From NCBI RefSeq assembly GCF_904846675.1, contig NZ_CAJHBT010000008.1, positions 39,820 through 103,819 on the forward strand: a stretch of DNA of 64,000 bases, read 5' to 3'. The stretch comes from Psychrobacter urativorans. Its GTDB lineage: Bacteria > Pseudomonadota > Gammaproteobacteria > Pseudomonadales > Moraxellaceae. The notes under the pieces are model-generated. The model did not search any database. It saw nothing but the letters and a program-made list of their open reading frames with translations, and was not told the origin of the DNA. Both the position numbers and the translations under genes were made by a program. Of this stretch, positions 1-8,202 are shown piece after piece; position 1 is the first letter of the stretch, and every line of letters begins with the position of its first letter.

Positions 1-108
1 GACAATAGGCACAATCCACAGCAGTCCAGCCGTAAAATAGCTCACTACATATAGTAAATAGGTTATGTGGTTATAAGTAATTAAAGTGCGTTGTTTATCA
101 TCAGTCAT
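1..108 (-). CDS. N-terminal fragment of a small membrane protein
   Basis: The reading frame is open from an ATG at 106-108 to the window edge, giving 36 codons that begin MTDDKQRTLITYN. A hydrophobic stretch follows (about residues 18-36, containing YFTAGLLWIVPIV), which looks like a first membrane segment. The short polar start and early membrane helix resemble small DUF4870/Tic20-like membrane proteins, but this is only an impression from 36 residues. It lies on the same strand as gspL/gspM and downstream of them. The rest is outside the window, so the function is unknown. Confidence 0.5.
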   Translation of the reverse strand, partial: MTDDKQRTLITYNHITYLLYVVSYFTAGLLWIVPIV

Positions 109-213
109 TACGCTACCTTGACGGCTTCAGTTAGGTTAATGGTTAGGTTCTCAGCTAGCCTCTTGGTTAAATTAGTTTAGCCGTTCTTTTAAATTATAGC
201 TCTTAGAATATTG

Positions 214-268
214 TCTTGAGAACAGCCATATCTTTATTATCATTGTGGCAATGACGCCTGTTTTCAAG
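214..268. repeat. Inverted repeat between gspM and the next membrane gene
   Basis: CTTGAGAACAG (214-224) pairs with CTGTTTTCAAG (258-268), with one G-T pair and a 33-nt loop. There is no T-run on either side. It may be a weak terminator or processing hairpin after gspM. Confidence 0.25.
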
Positions 269-301
269 ATGATGGCTGCATCTATCTCCTAACAAGCATC
301 G

Positions 302-847
302 TTAAAAAATCACCGTCGCTTGTACCTGGATATTCTTGGTAATAACGTCTTGCTGTATGGATAATTGCGTAAATTGCCAGCCCTGCTGTTCAAGCTTCGC
401 AAGTGCCGCACTGACGATGGCTTGGCTAGGATAGTTAAAACTAAATTGCACGGCATCACCAGTTGCAACGACTTGCACATTGTCGACACCGGAGGCACTA
501 AGCGTAGCATTCACACTACTAGCCGGTAGCATTGACGCGCCCTCTTGGCCAGTAGCCGTATTTAGAGTGCTATCAATATTACCCGCTTGCGAACGCAGCC
601 AAAAATAATCGGCCACTTGCTCTTGATAATCCGCCTTACTGTCTGTAGCCGCTTGGCGCACGCTATAACCGCCGTAACCACCAATGAACAATAATAAAAA
701 AGCCAACAATATGTATAAAGCCAGCTGATCGCGAGGTGGTAATAGCTGCCAGCGTGACCACAGCAGGTTTTGATACTGAATAATACGCCCTGACAAAACA
801 CTGGCTGTTGGTGTACGGATTTTGACACGATGCTGTAATATTTTCAT
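302..847 (-). CDS. gspM: Type II secretion system protein M (GspM)
   Basis: This is a bitopic inner-membrane component of the type II secretion assembly platform, which works with GspL. The protein is about 181 residues. A short basic cytoplasmic N-terminus is followed by one membrane helix around residues 42-64 (LALYILLAFLLLFIGGYGGY) and a periplasmic domain that ends in a ferredoxin-like fold typical of GspM. GTG at 850 is directly followed by ATG at 847; I chose the ATG. It lies directly downstream of gspL on the same strand with a 143-bp gap, the usual L-M order. Other T2SS genes are not in the window. Psychrobacter and Acinetobacter relatives have dispersed T2SS clusters, so an isolated L/M pair is not odd. 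The family call rests on topology plus the L partner. Confidence 0.75.
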   Translation of the reverse strand: MKILQHRVKIRTPTASVLSGRIIQYQNLLWSRWQLLPPRDQLALYILLAFLLLFIGGYGGYSVRQAATDSKADYQEQVADYFWLRSQAGNIDSTLNTATGQEGASMLPASSVNATLSASGVDNVQVVATGDAVQFSFNYPSQAIVSAALAKLEQQGWQFTQLSIQQDVITKNIQVQATVIF

Positions 848-990
848 CACTCAACCTTGGTTGCTTATGCTACTTACTAATTATTAAGCACTAATTACTA
901 TCATGTCTAAAAGATGTGAATCGTGAACAATGACAGATATATTATCGATGCTGTTAGTAGTACATTGATTAGTAGTGCATCCACGCTGCT

Positions 991-2286
991 TTAAGATTCA
1001 GTAGCCGAAGCTGGTGCTGAGCTGTCGGCTATCACATTCACCGTTATTTGACCGCTAAATTGCCCTTGCTCATTACTATCGACCCGCTCCAAATTAGCAC
1101 TCAAACCTTGTGTATTAAGCGTATTAGCAAACTCATCAAGGCTACTACGGTCTGGCGCGATTAATGTAAATCTCAATACAGACGGCTCCATAACCAGAGC
1201 TTGCGCTTGCAGAGAGGACTGTTTAATGAGCGGGGCTATGCGTGCCAATAAGGCAATATGAGAAGCCGGTGCTTGGCTATCATTGCGCAATTTTGGTTGC
1301 ACCTGTGCTTGCAATTTCGTACGAGTGCTCAACGCCTCATCAGGAAACCACGAATTATACTGAGCAGCAACCTCTGTCTGCGTGACAATAGCAGCTTCAC
1401 TGTAGCGATACCACTGGACGCCATCGGTGGCTATTTGCAGCACCAAAGCCGATAACGCTACCATCATAGCCACGCGCAGATAAGGCGATAAATGCGAGTC
1501 TGACGATTTAATAAAGAAGTTAAGCGCATGACGCTCAGGATTGTCAATAGGCGTAGGCGTAGCTGGTAGGACGGTCAGTAATAACTGACGTTCTGCAAGT
1601 AGCGCGGCTGTTTCTTTCGCTATATTGCTTGCTGGATTTGACCCTGTTTTTTGTAAGTTAATGCCGTTATCTGCATTGTCTGCACTGTCAATAACACTAT
1701 TAACTATGGAGTTGGCAGAGATATCGAGCATCGGTAGCACACAAACTTCGTTTAACTGTGGCAAGCGCTCAAAGATTAGTGGCAAATAACTGACCGCCAG
1801 CCCTTGGTATGATGACTGGCGTAGTAAGGTGGTATATTCATCTTGATATAACACCACTTGCTGCCTTGCGCCCTCCTCGGGAACGGGTAACATTAAAAAA
1901 TCAGGCAATAACGCTTGAATGGTCAAGCCTGCTAGCACTGCGCTTTGCTGCCAAGTCTCGATATCACTTTGCACCAGCGCATATAAATAATGATTATTAG
2001 CATACCCAATCTGCCGTACGGCTAATTGTTCGACCGGAGTAAGGGACGTCTCTTCAAATAAATATTGTTTGCCTGTACTCCCTAATTGCTTAAGCTGGGC
2101 AATGCTAAGCTCAGTATCTACTTGTAACAGATTGCTTGAAGGGAAATATAGACATAGGGTTTTATGGCCATGTATGCTATAGATATCATGCAACTGTTGC
2201 CAGCCATCGACCGCATGCCACTGTTCTGTATTCTCATGCCAAACAGCCAGCGGACTGTGCTGCGCTCTTAACCAAACGTGTAACAC
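991..2286 (-). CDS. gspL: Type II secretion system protein L (GspL)
   Basis: The 431-residue protein has the GspL plan. An N-terminal actin-like cytoplasmic domain (residues 1 to about 270) normally contacts the GspE ATPase. A membrane helix lies at about residues 271-290 (LRVAMMVALSALVLQIATDG), and a periplasmic ferredoxin-like domain pairs with GspM. The start is GTG at 2286. A low-complexity Asn/Asp/Ser stretch around residues 193-220 is a likely linker. It is the first gene of the gspL-gspM pair. In the cell it should link the cytoplasmic motor to the periplasmic pseudopilus at the inner membrane. The assignment is based on domain order and neighbour, as GspL sequences diverge strongly. 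Confidence 0.8.
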   Translation of the reverse strand: MLHVWLRAQHSPLAVWHENTEQWHAVDGWQQLHDIYSIHGHKTLCLYFPSSNLLQVDTELSIAQLKQLGSTGKQYLFEETSLTPVEQLAVRQIGYANNHYLYALVQSDIETWQQSAVLAGLTIQALLPDFLMLPVPEEGARQQVVLYQDEYTTLLRQSSYQGLAVSYLPLIFERLPQLNEVCVLPMLDISANSIVNSVIDSADNADNGINLQKTGSNPASNIAKETAALLAERQLLLTVLPATPTPIDNPERHALNFFIKSSDSHLSPYLRVAMMVALSALVLQIATDGVQWYRYSEAAIVTQTEVAAQYNSWFPDEALSTRTKLQAQVQPKLRNDSQAPASHIALLARIAPLIKQSSLQAQALVMEPSVLRFTLIAPDRSSLDEFANTLNTQGLSANLERVDSNEQGQFSGQITVNVIADSSAPASATES

Positions 2287-2335
2287 TAAGCGTGTCCTTA
2301 ATTGTTAAACCGCTTATTAAAAAGAGCTGTCAATA

Positions 2336-2794
2336 TTAACGCGGCTGGACAGAAACGAAGCGATCAATCTCTTTTGCCATACCAGACATAACAAATTCCA
2401 TCTCAAATACCCGCGCCTCTGCCAACGAAAACGACTCAGGACTGACGCCAGTGAGTAAGCTAGCAATATGCGCCACAATTGACATATGGCAGACCACTAC
2501 CAAACATTCTGCTTCAATATCTGCAAGTTCTGTTAAGGCGGCGCGCGCATCATCAGCTGGGGTGATGTTATCTTGAACTGTTACGGGTACATTGGGCGCT
2601 CGCGTTTGCAATTGTGTTAAGGTTTGCTGCGCTCTATCATAAGGGCTAACCACAAAATAATCCGGCGTATAATGCGCGGTAATATAATCAGCTGTTTGGG
2701 CGGATTGCTGTTGCCCAAAGTCGGTTAATTGACGCGCGCTATCTGGGCGTGTCTCATCTTCAGCTTGCCCATGGCGCATTAGTATAATTTTCAT
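2336..2794 (-). CDS. sixA: Phosphohistidine phosphatase SixA
   Basis: A 152-residue histidine phosphatase of minimal size, as in SixA. The N-terminus IILMRHGQAEDE carries the RHG catalytic motif of the branch-1 histidine phosphatase fold. CHMSIVAHI at about residues 120-128 holds the second conserved histidine. E. coli SixA removes phosphate from the His of HPt domains (ArcB) and from the nitrogen PTS protein NPr. Which phosphoprotein is the target here is unknown. It lies 71 bp downstream of gpsA on the same strand, so it may be co-transcribed with it. The ATG start leaves no extra N-terminal residues before the catalytic motif. Confidence 0.85.
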   Translation of the reverse strand: MKIILMRHGQAEDETRPDSARQLTDFGQQQSAQTADYITAHYTPDYFVVSPYDRAQQTLTQLQTRAPNVPVTVQDNITPADDARAALTELADIEAECLVVVCHMSIVAHIASLLTGVSPESFSLAEARVFEMEFVMSGMAKEIDRFVSVQPR

Positions 2795-2865
2795 AATAGT
2801 TCCTATACTTCTTATTAATTGCTTCTCAGCACATTTTTCTTACTGAATTTTTTTATATATTGTTT

Positions 2866-4257
2866 TTAGTCGTCAGTATTGTCAATGCTGTCATCACTTG
2901 CGGCTTGCATCTGCGCTGTGAGCGAGGCGTTACTCTGGTCGTGGGCCATTACAAACTCGACATCACTACGAAAGCCAGCTTCCATTAAATGTAAAGCCAC
3001 GCCAAGAGCGGCTTTATCTTCATAAATGACGGCATATAACGCATGAGTAATGGGCATATAAATACCTTCTTTGGTCGCCTTTTCATGCACTTGCTGAATA
3101 GTATTCACCCCTTCAGCGGTTTGTCCGAGTTTTTTGACTGCCGCATCAATATTCATGCCGCGCCCCAGCATATTACCGATACGATAGTTACGGCTAAGCT
3201 CTGAGTTACAGGTGGCATATAAATCACCAACACCTGATAAGCCTAAGAAGGTTAATGGATTCGCGCCCGTTTCTACTCCAAAGCGGCTCATTTCTGCTAA
3301 GCCACGCGTTAATAGCATTGCTTTAGTATTTTCGCCGACATCATAAGCAGCTGCCATGCCCATGGCTATGGCGTAAATATTTTTGAGCGCCCCGCCAAGC
3401 TCGACGCCGCGAATATCATCACTGGCAAATACCCGGAAAAAGGCACTGTGCAGCGCTGCTTGTACCGCATGGCGTAACGGCTCTGAATCACTGGCAATTA
3501 CCGTAGCAGACGGCATATTTTTCATGATTTCTATCGCAAGGTTGGGGCCTGACATAACTCCAAAATTCACTTCCGGCAGCTCATCTTTAATGATGTCGCT
3601 CATCAGCGCAAATGTATCTTTTTCCATACCTTTAGTCAGGGATACAATCGACTGTCCAGTAAGAAAAGGGGCAATATTTTTGAGAGTTTCTCGAAAGGCT
3701 AAGCTGGGAACCGCAACAAAAACGATATCTTTATCTTCTATAGCATCTTCTAAATCATGGCTATATTTAAGGCGTTCATCAAGCTTATAGCCTGGCAGAT
3801 ACTTTTTATTCATCTGCAATTTGGCCATTGACTTGACGGTACGCTTGTTACGGACCCAAAGCGTGGTATCACAGCCATTACGCGCTGCTAAGTTCGCCAT
3901 TGCGGTACCAAAGCTACCGCCACCCAAAAATGCTAAGCGCAGTTTGGCAGGATTTTTGTGGATTTTTTCCATATTTCTAGCAACATCGGCTTCAACGCTG
4001 CTCGGATCAATCTTTTTACGGCCAAGTCCTGATTTGGTCGCGCGTTCAATAATACCTGCCAGCAATCCGCCGTGCTTTTCATTATGGCTGCCGTCGTTTT
4101 CTTCCTTTGGCTTAAGGGGTTTCTTTTTATCAACCACTTTTTTAGCAATTACTTCTTTATTAACAGCCACCTTATCAGGGGTGTTATTTTTGCTAGTATT
4201 TGCAGCTTTACTGTCGTTAGCAGAGTTGTCAGCGTGATTTTCAGTAGGGCTTGTCAT
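2866..4257 (-). CDS. gpsA: Glycerol-3-phosphate dehydrogenase [NAD(P)+] with long N-terminal extension
   Basis: It reduces dihydroxyacetone phosphate to sn-glycerol-3-phosphate for phospholipid synthesis, in the cytoplasm. The Rossmann start is LAFLGGGSFGTAMANLAARN. The segment VELGGALKNIYAIAMGMA carries the conserved catalytic lysine region, and NPLTFLGLSGVGDLYATC is the family C-terminal signature. The protein is about 463 residues, whereas GpsA is usually about 330-340. The first 105 or so residues are an added Asn/Asp- and Lys-rich tail (KKVVDKKKPLKPK) before the enzyme begins. A TTG two codons upstream is possible, but the ATG at 4257 is preferred. It lies upstream of sixA. The enzyme identity is secure; the role of the extension is unknown. 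Confidence 0.95.
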   Translation of the reverse strand: MTSPTENHADNSANDSKAANTSKNNTPDKVAVNKEVIAKKVVDKKKPLKPKEENDGSHNEKHGGLLAGIIERATKSGLGRKKIDPSSVEADVARNMEKIHKNPAKLRLAFLGGGSFGTAMANLAARNGCDTTLWVRNKRTVKSMAKLQMNKKYLPGYKLDERLKYSHDLEDAIEDKDIVFVAVPSLAFRETLKNIAPFLTGQSIVSLTKGMEKDTFALMSDIIKDELPEVNFGVMSGPNLAIEIMKNMPSATVIASDSEPLRHAVQAALHSAFFRVFASDDIRGVELGGALKNIYAIAMGMAAAYDVGENTKAMLLTRGLAEMSRFGVETGANPLTFLGLSGVGDLYATCNSELSRNYRIGNMLGRGMNIDAAVKKLGQTAEGVNTIQQVHEKATKEGIYMPITHALYAVIYEDKAALGVALHLMEAGFRSDVEFVMAHDQSNASLTAQMQAASDDSIDNTDD

Positions 4258-4369
4258 ATCCAATCATCCGTGTTGACCGATTTATATCGTTCATGCAGCT
4301 TATACGCTTGGCATAAGAAGGTATAGCATTATATTGCGCTTCAACGCCCAATAGTGTAAGCATGTAAGC

Positions 4370-5047
4370 TTACGACTCAAAGCGTATCAGCGGCTCAATA
4401 TCAATAGGTTTACGCACAGGCGTATCACAAGGACTGGTACCCGTATAAACAAAAGCCGTGACATAATCATCTGCGCCCACATCAAAATAAGCTTTTACAG
4501 CTGGCTCATTACACAGCAGTCCGGTACGCCAAACGGTGCTAAACCCTTGTGCTTTTAAGGCTAAAATTAGGTTTTGTACCGCAGAACCCGCGCTTAGCAT
4601 TTGCTCAAAGGGCGGCACTTTTTTATGTTCTTGCATCTTAGTCACGACAGTTATAATAACTGGGGCACGTAGTGGCAAATTAGACATTTTTTTACGCTCT
4701 TTGTCCGAAAGCTCATCCCCTTCTCTAGCAGCTTTTGCTTCAGCAGCGGCCACTAAAGCACGACCAAATTGGTGACGGGCATTGCCTTCGGTGATAATAA
4801 AACGCCATGGACGCAGTTTTTTATGATCAGGAGCGGTAGCCGCACAGCCAATCGCCGCTTTGATTTGCTCATGTGTGGGCGCAGGAATGCTCAAATTACC
4901 AATGCTGCGTCTTGACTTTATCCAGTTAATCAACTGCTCATCAGTCACTTGCGCATTTTTATTGTCTACTTCTATAGTATCTATTTGGGCTATACTTACT
5001 CTCTGGTCTTCAGTTGCATTTACTACCGTATCTTTAGACGTGCTCAT
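4370..5047 (-). CDS. Nitroreductase family protein (YdjA-like)
   Basis: A 225-residue FMN-dependent nitroreductase-fold protein. The family pattern is clear: SRRSIGNLSIPAPTHEQI near residue 47 (the R-R-S substrate and FMN-binding start), AATAPDHKKLRPWRFIIT (FMN contact and the P-W-R-F signature), and GSAVQNLILALKAQGFSTVW in the second half. Spacing and the minimal size resemble E. coli YdjA. About 40 N-terminal residues precede the domain. Substrate is unknown; members reduce nitro groups, quinones or enals with NAD(P)H. It lies between zapE and gpsA on the same strand with gaps near 80-110 bp, so co-transcription is possible but not shown. Confidence 0.85.
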   Translation of the reverse strand: MSTSKDTVVNATEDQRVSIAQIDTIEVDNKNAQVTDEQLINWIKSRRSIGNLSIPAPTHEQIKAAIGCAATAPDHKKLRPWRFIITEGNARHQFGRALVAAAEAKAAREGDELSDKERKKMSNLPLRAPVIITVVTKMQEHKKVPPFEQMLSAGSAVQNLILALKAQGFSTVWRTGLLCNEPAVKAYFDVGADDYVTAFVYTGTSPCDTPVRKPIDIEPLIRFES

Positions 5048-5130
5048 TATTTATCCTTATTTTTATTAATCTGAATACTTTATCATTAATACACCATCAA
5101 TATCCTATCAGTAGCCCATCAATAAAGTCT

Positions 5131-6231
5131 CTACGCGGCATCATCAAGACGGTGCTTCATTTTTAGATAATCTTCCGATTGCATCTCAAGCAGTCGTGAG
5201 CGCGTACGCTCAATCTCAAACGACAGCTTTTCGCCTTGATATAAGTCAAGAATAGACTGCTCAGCACGAATCAATAGCTTCACGCGCCGATCATAAAACT
5301 CATCAACCATATAAATGAAGCGGCGAGTCGGATCGCGCAAATTATCATCTAAGGCCGGTACTGCATTGACCAAGACTGTACTGTAGCGATTGGCAATTTC
5401 AATAAAATCAGCCGCTGAACGAGGCTCCATACATAAATGACGGAAGTCACAGAATAAAATGGTTTCCGTTCGGGCATTAACTATTATCTCACGACCATTA
5501 ACTTCAATCGGCTCATTACTTATTTTTATATTGTTAGAGAGACTGGCAAAACGGTTCGCAAGCCAATTGTGATTACTTTTAGTCATTGGTGATTTGTAAA
5601 GCTCGGCTTGCTGCAAGACCCGTAAGCGATAGTCAATGCCCGAGTCAATATTCATGATCAGCGTGTGGCACTCGAGCTCAGCAATGGCGGGCATAAAACG
5701 GTCACGGTGTAGACCATCTTTATACAGTCCGGACGGCTTAATATTGGAGGTGGTGACTAAGGTAATACCTCGATCAAAGAGCATGGTAAATAAGTCGCCT
5801 AAAATCATCGCATCGGACACGTTCGAGACAAAAAACTCATCGAAGCAGATAATGACCGCTTCTTTATAGATAATATCAGCGACTTTCTCTAACGGGTCAG
5901 ACTCACCATGGATGTCGTTTAGCTCTCGATGAACGCGTTGCATAAAATGATGGAAGTGCTGACGCATCTTGCGCTCGATGGTCAACGAGTCATAAAACAT
6001 ATCCATCATCCACGTCTTACCGCGCCCAACTCCTCCCCACATATACAGACCCTTTGGCGCGACAGGTTTCGCTTTTAAAAAGCTAAAAAAACCTTTTTTT
6101 TGTTCTACGCTATTCTCGAGCTGATGGTATAGCTCATCAAGGTAACTCATAGCCTGATACTGCTGGTCATCTCGAGTAAAATCATCGGTACTGATAACTT
6201 GCTCGTAGCGCTGCAATGGAGATAATCTCAT
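5131..6231 (-). CDS. zapE: Cell division ATPase ZapE (AFG1 family)
   Basis: A 366-residue AFG1-like P-loop ATPase. GLYMWGGVGRGKTWMMD gives the Walker A (G-x-G-R-G-K-T) around residue 63-75, and VICFDEFFVSNVSDAMIL gives Walker B with the family FDEFFV..V.DA signature. FDRGITLVTTSNI is sensor 1. E. coli ZapE destabilises FtsZ polymers at the constricting ring, and the mitochondrial homologue handles protein quality control. The ORF is intact, although its 5' part holds an A8 run followed closely by a T7 run on the coding strand (about 6079-6100). The ATG start at 6231 gives normal family length. Confidence 0.92.
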   Translation of the reverse strand: MRLSPLQRYEQVISTDDFTRDDQQYQAMSYLDELYHQLENSVEQKKGFFSFLKAKPVAPKGLYMWGGVGRGKTWMMDMFYDSLTIERKMRQHFHHFMQRVHRELNDIHGESDPLEKVADIIYKEAVIICFDEFFVSNVSDAMILGDLFTMLFDRGITLVTTSNIKPSGLYKDGLHRDRFMPAIAELECHTLIMNIDSGIDYRLRVLQQAELYKSPMTKSNHNWLANRFASLSNNIKISNEPIEVNGREIIVNARTETILFCDFRHLCMEPRSAADFIEIANRYSTVLVNAVPALDDNLRDPTRRFIYMVDEFYDRRVKLLIRAEQSILDLYQGEKLSFEIERTRSRLLEMQSEDYLKMKHRLDDAA

Positions 6232-6498
6232 AAGGCGACTCGTCTTTAAACAAAATGAATAAAGTGTTAAGACCGTCAGCTACTACTAACTTATGATTTT
6301 TGCACTGAGACAGTAGCAGCTGATATATCAAATGGCTCATCACGTCCATTCTTTAGGTTAACACGGCTTTAGGTATAACCAACAAACAATAATCGTAAGC
6401 AATTAAATGCAACCATTGATGACTTCATAAAAATAGAAATACACGCTAATAACAAATGACACTTTGAATCAGGGCGAGCAAAGACTAATCCACAGTAA

Positions 6499-7167
6499 TT
6501 AATCTGTATTGCCAAAACTATGCTTTTCTAACAGCTTTTTCAACTCAGTCAAGCGCCCGTGAAAGAAATGTCCAGCGCCATCAACCACGCTGACATCAAT
6601 ACCCAAATTATCAGCAAAGGCTTGCATATTAGCCGGTGCAATCACCTCATCAGCATTACCATAAATCTCAAAAGTCTTGTCGATGGGTAAGCTGATATCA
6701 CTACTGTCATTTTTTTCTATTGACGGTGAGATGAGGGCAACTTTATTAATCTCAAAATCACTCAGGCCCCACACCTGTGGCGACACCAGCACTTGCTCAG
6801 CGACACGCGCCGTTACATAACCGCCAAAAGAGAATCCGCCAAGCCATAGTTTGCGTGCATTAGTCTGCCCTGCAAGCCATTGTAGCACGGTCATTGCGTC
6901 CAGCACTTCACCGTCAGCATAGTCATGCTCGCCAGTCGATTGCCCAACCCCGCGAAAGTTAAAACGTACCACATGCATGTCATTATCACGGGCAAAACGG
7001 TACATAGTGGTCACGACTTTATTATTCATCGTCCCTTCAAACAAGGGGTTGGGATGACACAATAATGCTACCGTGTCGGTATTCGGATCATTAGGATTGT
7101 CTTGTTGCCACAGCGCATCAACTTCTAACACGCCAGCAGGAGCAGGAATTAAGGGCATATATTTCAT
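6499..7167 (-). CDS. Alpha/beta hydrolase
   Basis: A 222-residue alpha/beta-hydrolase of the group often annotated as serine hydrolase or CocE/NonD-like. The nucleophile elbow is GGFSFGGYV (G-F-S-F-G), the N-terminal loop LLCHPNPLFEGTMNNKVV is typical of the group, and GAGHFFHGRL holds the catalytic histidine. The acid is probably in GNADEVIAPANM. No signal peptide is visible, so it should be cytoplasmic. Natural substrates are unknown for this group. It is a single gene, separated by about 270 bp from zapE downstream and 330 bp from the divergent lipoprotein gene. Confidence 0.8.
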   Translation of the reverse strand: MKYMPLIPAPAGVLEVDALWQQDNPNDPNTDTVALLCHPNPLFEGTMNNKVVTTMYRFARDNDMHVVRFNFRGVGQSTGEHDYADGEVLDAMTVLQWLAGQTNARKLWLGGFSFGGYVTARVAEQVLVSPQVWGLSDFEINKVALISPSIEKNDSSDISLPIDKTFEIYGNADEVIAPANMQAFADNLGIDVSVVDGAGHFFHGRLTELKKLLEKHSFGNTD

Positions 7168-7497
7168 TACTAATTGAGAATGGAGGGGCTAATTATCCTA
7201 GATATGATTTATATTTCAAGTCATTTGCTGTGTATCTACCGTGTTTACCTTATTTAACGTCTAATACAAACCAATAACTATTAATAGTTGCTGCAAATTG
7301 CATGCTGCATAAGTAAACCCTGTTAAGCATCACTTCGTAAATAGGAGCAGGCAACATGACCGCAATACCGCACACAATGACCGTCTAGACGCTAAGGATA
7401 TAAATAGGTTAAATATATAATGCTTACTGCCCGATTCTATGTTTATTGATTAATTCTAACCCATTTCTTATTTTTGTCCCATTTATAGGAAAATTTT
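7168..7497. other. Divergent intergenic region, hydrolase / lipoprotein
   Basis: These 330 bp separate two divergent genes and must hold both promoters. It is AT-rich. I see no gene, no strong hairpin and no repeat. A usable ribosome-binding site (AGGA) lies just before the lipoprotein start at 7498. Confidence 0.5.
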
Positions 7498-7884
7498 ATG
7501 AACACTTTCATCAAAACTGCCGCTTTTACTAGAACCGCTACTTTGACAGCCACTTTAGCAGTGGCGATGGCCTTGAGTGCCTGTCAAACCACTACATTAT
7601 CTCCCGTTATTCAACGCGCGGACTCTACTTATGAGACCACTGGTATTAGTGATACAAAAGCCAAAGCGCAGCAAAATGCTCTCGACAGTGCGAAGAAAAA
7701 TTGCGGCTCTCGTCAAGTAATTATTGTCGATGATGAAGCCAAATATAACGGTATTTTAGGTGAGCGTACTGGTCGTGTGATTGGACAAATAGGCGGCGTA
7801 TTGGGTGGTGTGTTAGGTACAGGTTCACCTGACTTATCGCGCAATGATGATTATGAATATAAGATTAATTTCCGTTGTCAGTAA
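7498..7884 (+). CDS. Small putative lipoprotein
   Basis: A 128-residue protein with a basic start, a hydrophobic h-region and the lipobox LSAC at about residues 26-29, so it is probably a lipoprotein anchored after Cys29. The mature part has a soluble domain with AKAQQNALDSAKKNCGSRQ and VIIVDDEAKYNG. A glycine-rich hydrophobic stretch follows (VIGQIGGVLGGVLGTG), and the chain ends NFRCQ. Two cysteines (NCG and RC) could form a periplasmic disulfide. The gene stands alone with a good RBS (AGGA, 7 nt upstream). No function is assigned; similar small lipoproteins are common in Acinetobacter and Psychrobacter. Confidence 0.75.
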   Translation: MNTFIKTAAFTRTATLTATLAVAMALSACQTTTLSPVIQRADSTYETTGISDTKAKAQQNALDSAKKNCGSRQVIIVDDEAKYNGILGERTGRVIGQIGGVLGGVLGTGSPDLSRNDDYEYKINFRCQ

Positions 7885-8202
7885 TCTATTTAGCATCACT
7901 GTTTTGAATGAATAATAATTGCTATTTTTTCTGATTGTTTGTTATTTAGTTTTCTAAAAGCAAACTACTTTCTAGCTGTTAGATAAGAAGTGACTTCCAG
8001 CCAATAAGTATGGGATAAGGATAAATTCCTGATTGCAGTTTTATTGGCGATGCCTTTTATACCTACATTTTTTATAAACAAGCTTTTTGTCTGCCTAATT
8101 TTAGGCTAAGCTATCAGGCTGGCACCTTCATACTTTATATCTTTTATATCTTTTCTAACTTTTATAGATTTTATTCTCCCTATATCCTCTTGGTCAAATA
8201 TT
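7885..8202. other. Intergenic region before xseA
   Basis: These 318 bp lie between the lipoprotein gene and xseA. I see only a short palindrome, GCCTAATTTTAGGC at 8093-8106, with no T-run directly after it. There is no gene. Confidence 0.45.

Noticed and set aside
6079..6100. A8 and T7 runs near the 5' end of zapE as a possible programmed frameshift or phase switch
   Set aside because: The gene is intact in the given frame and the runs encode ordinary Lys-Lys and Phe-Phe pairs. It deserves only a strain comparison.
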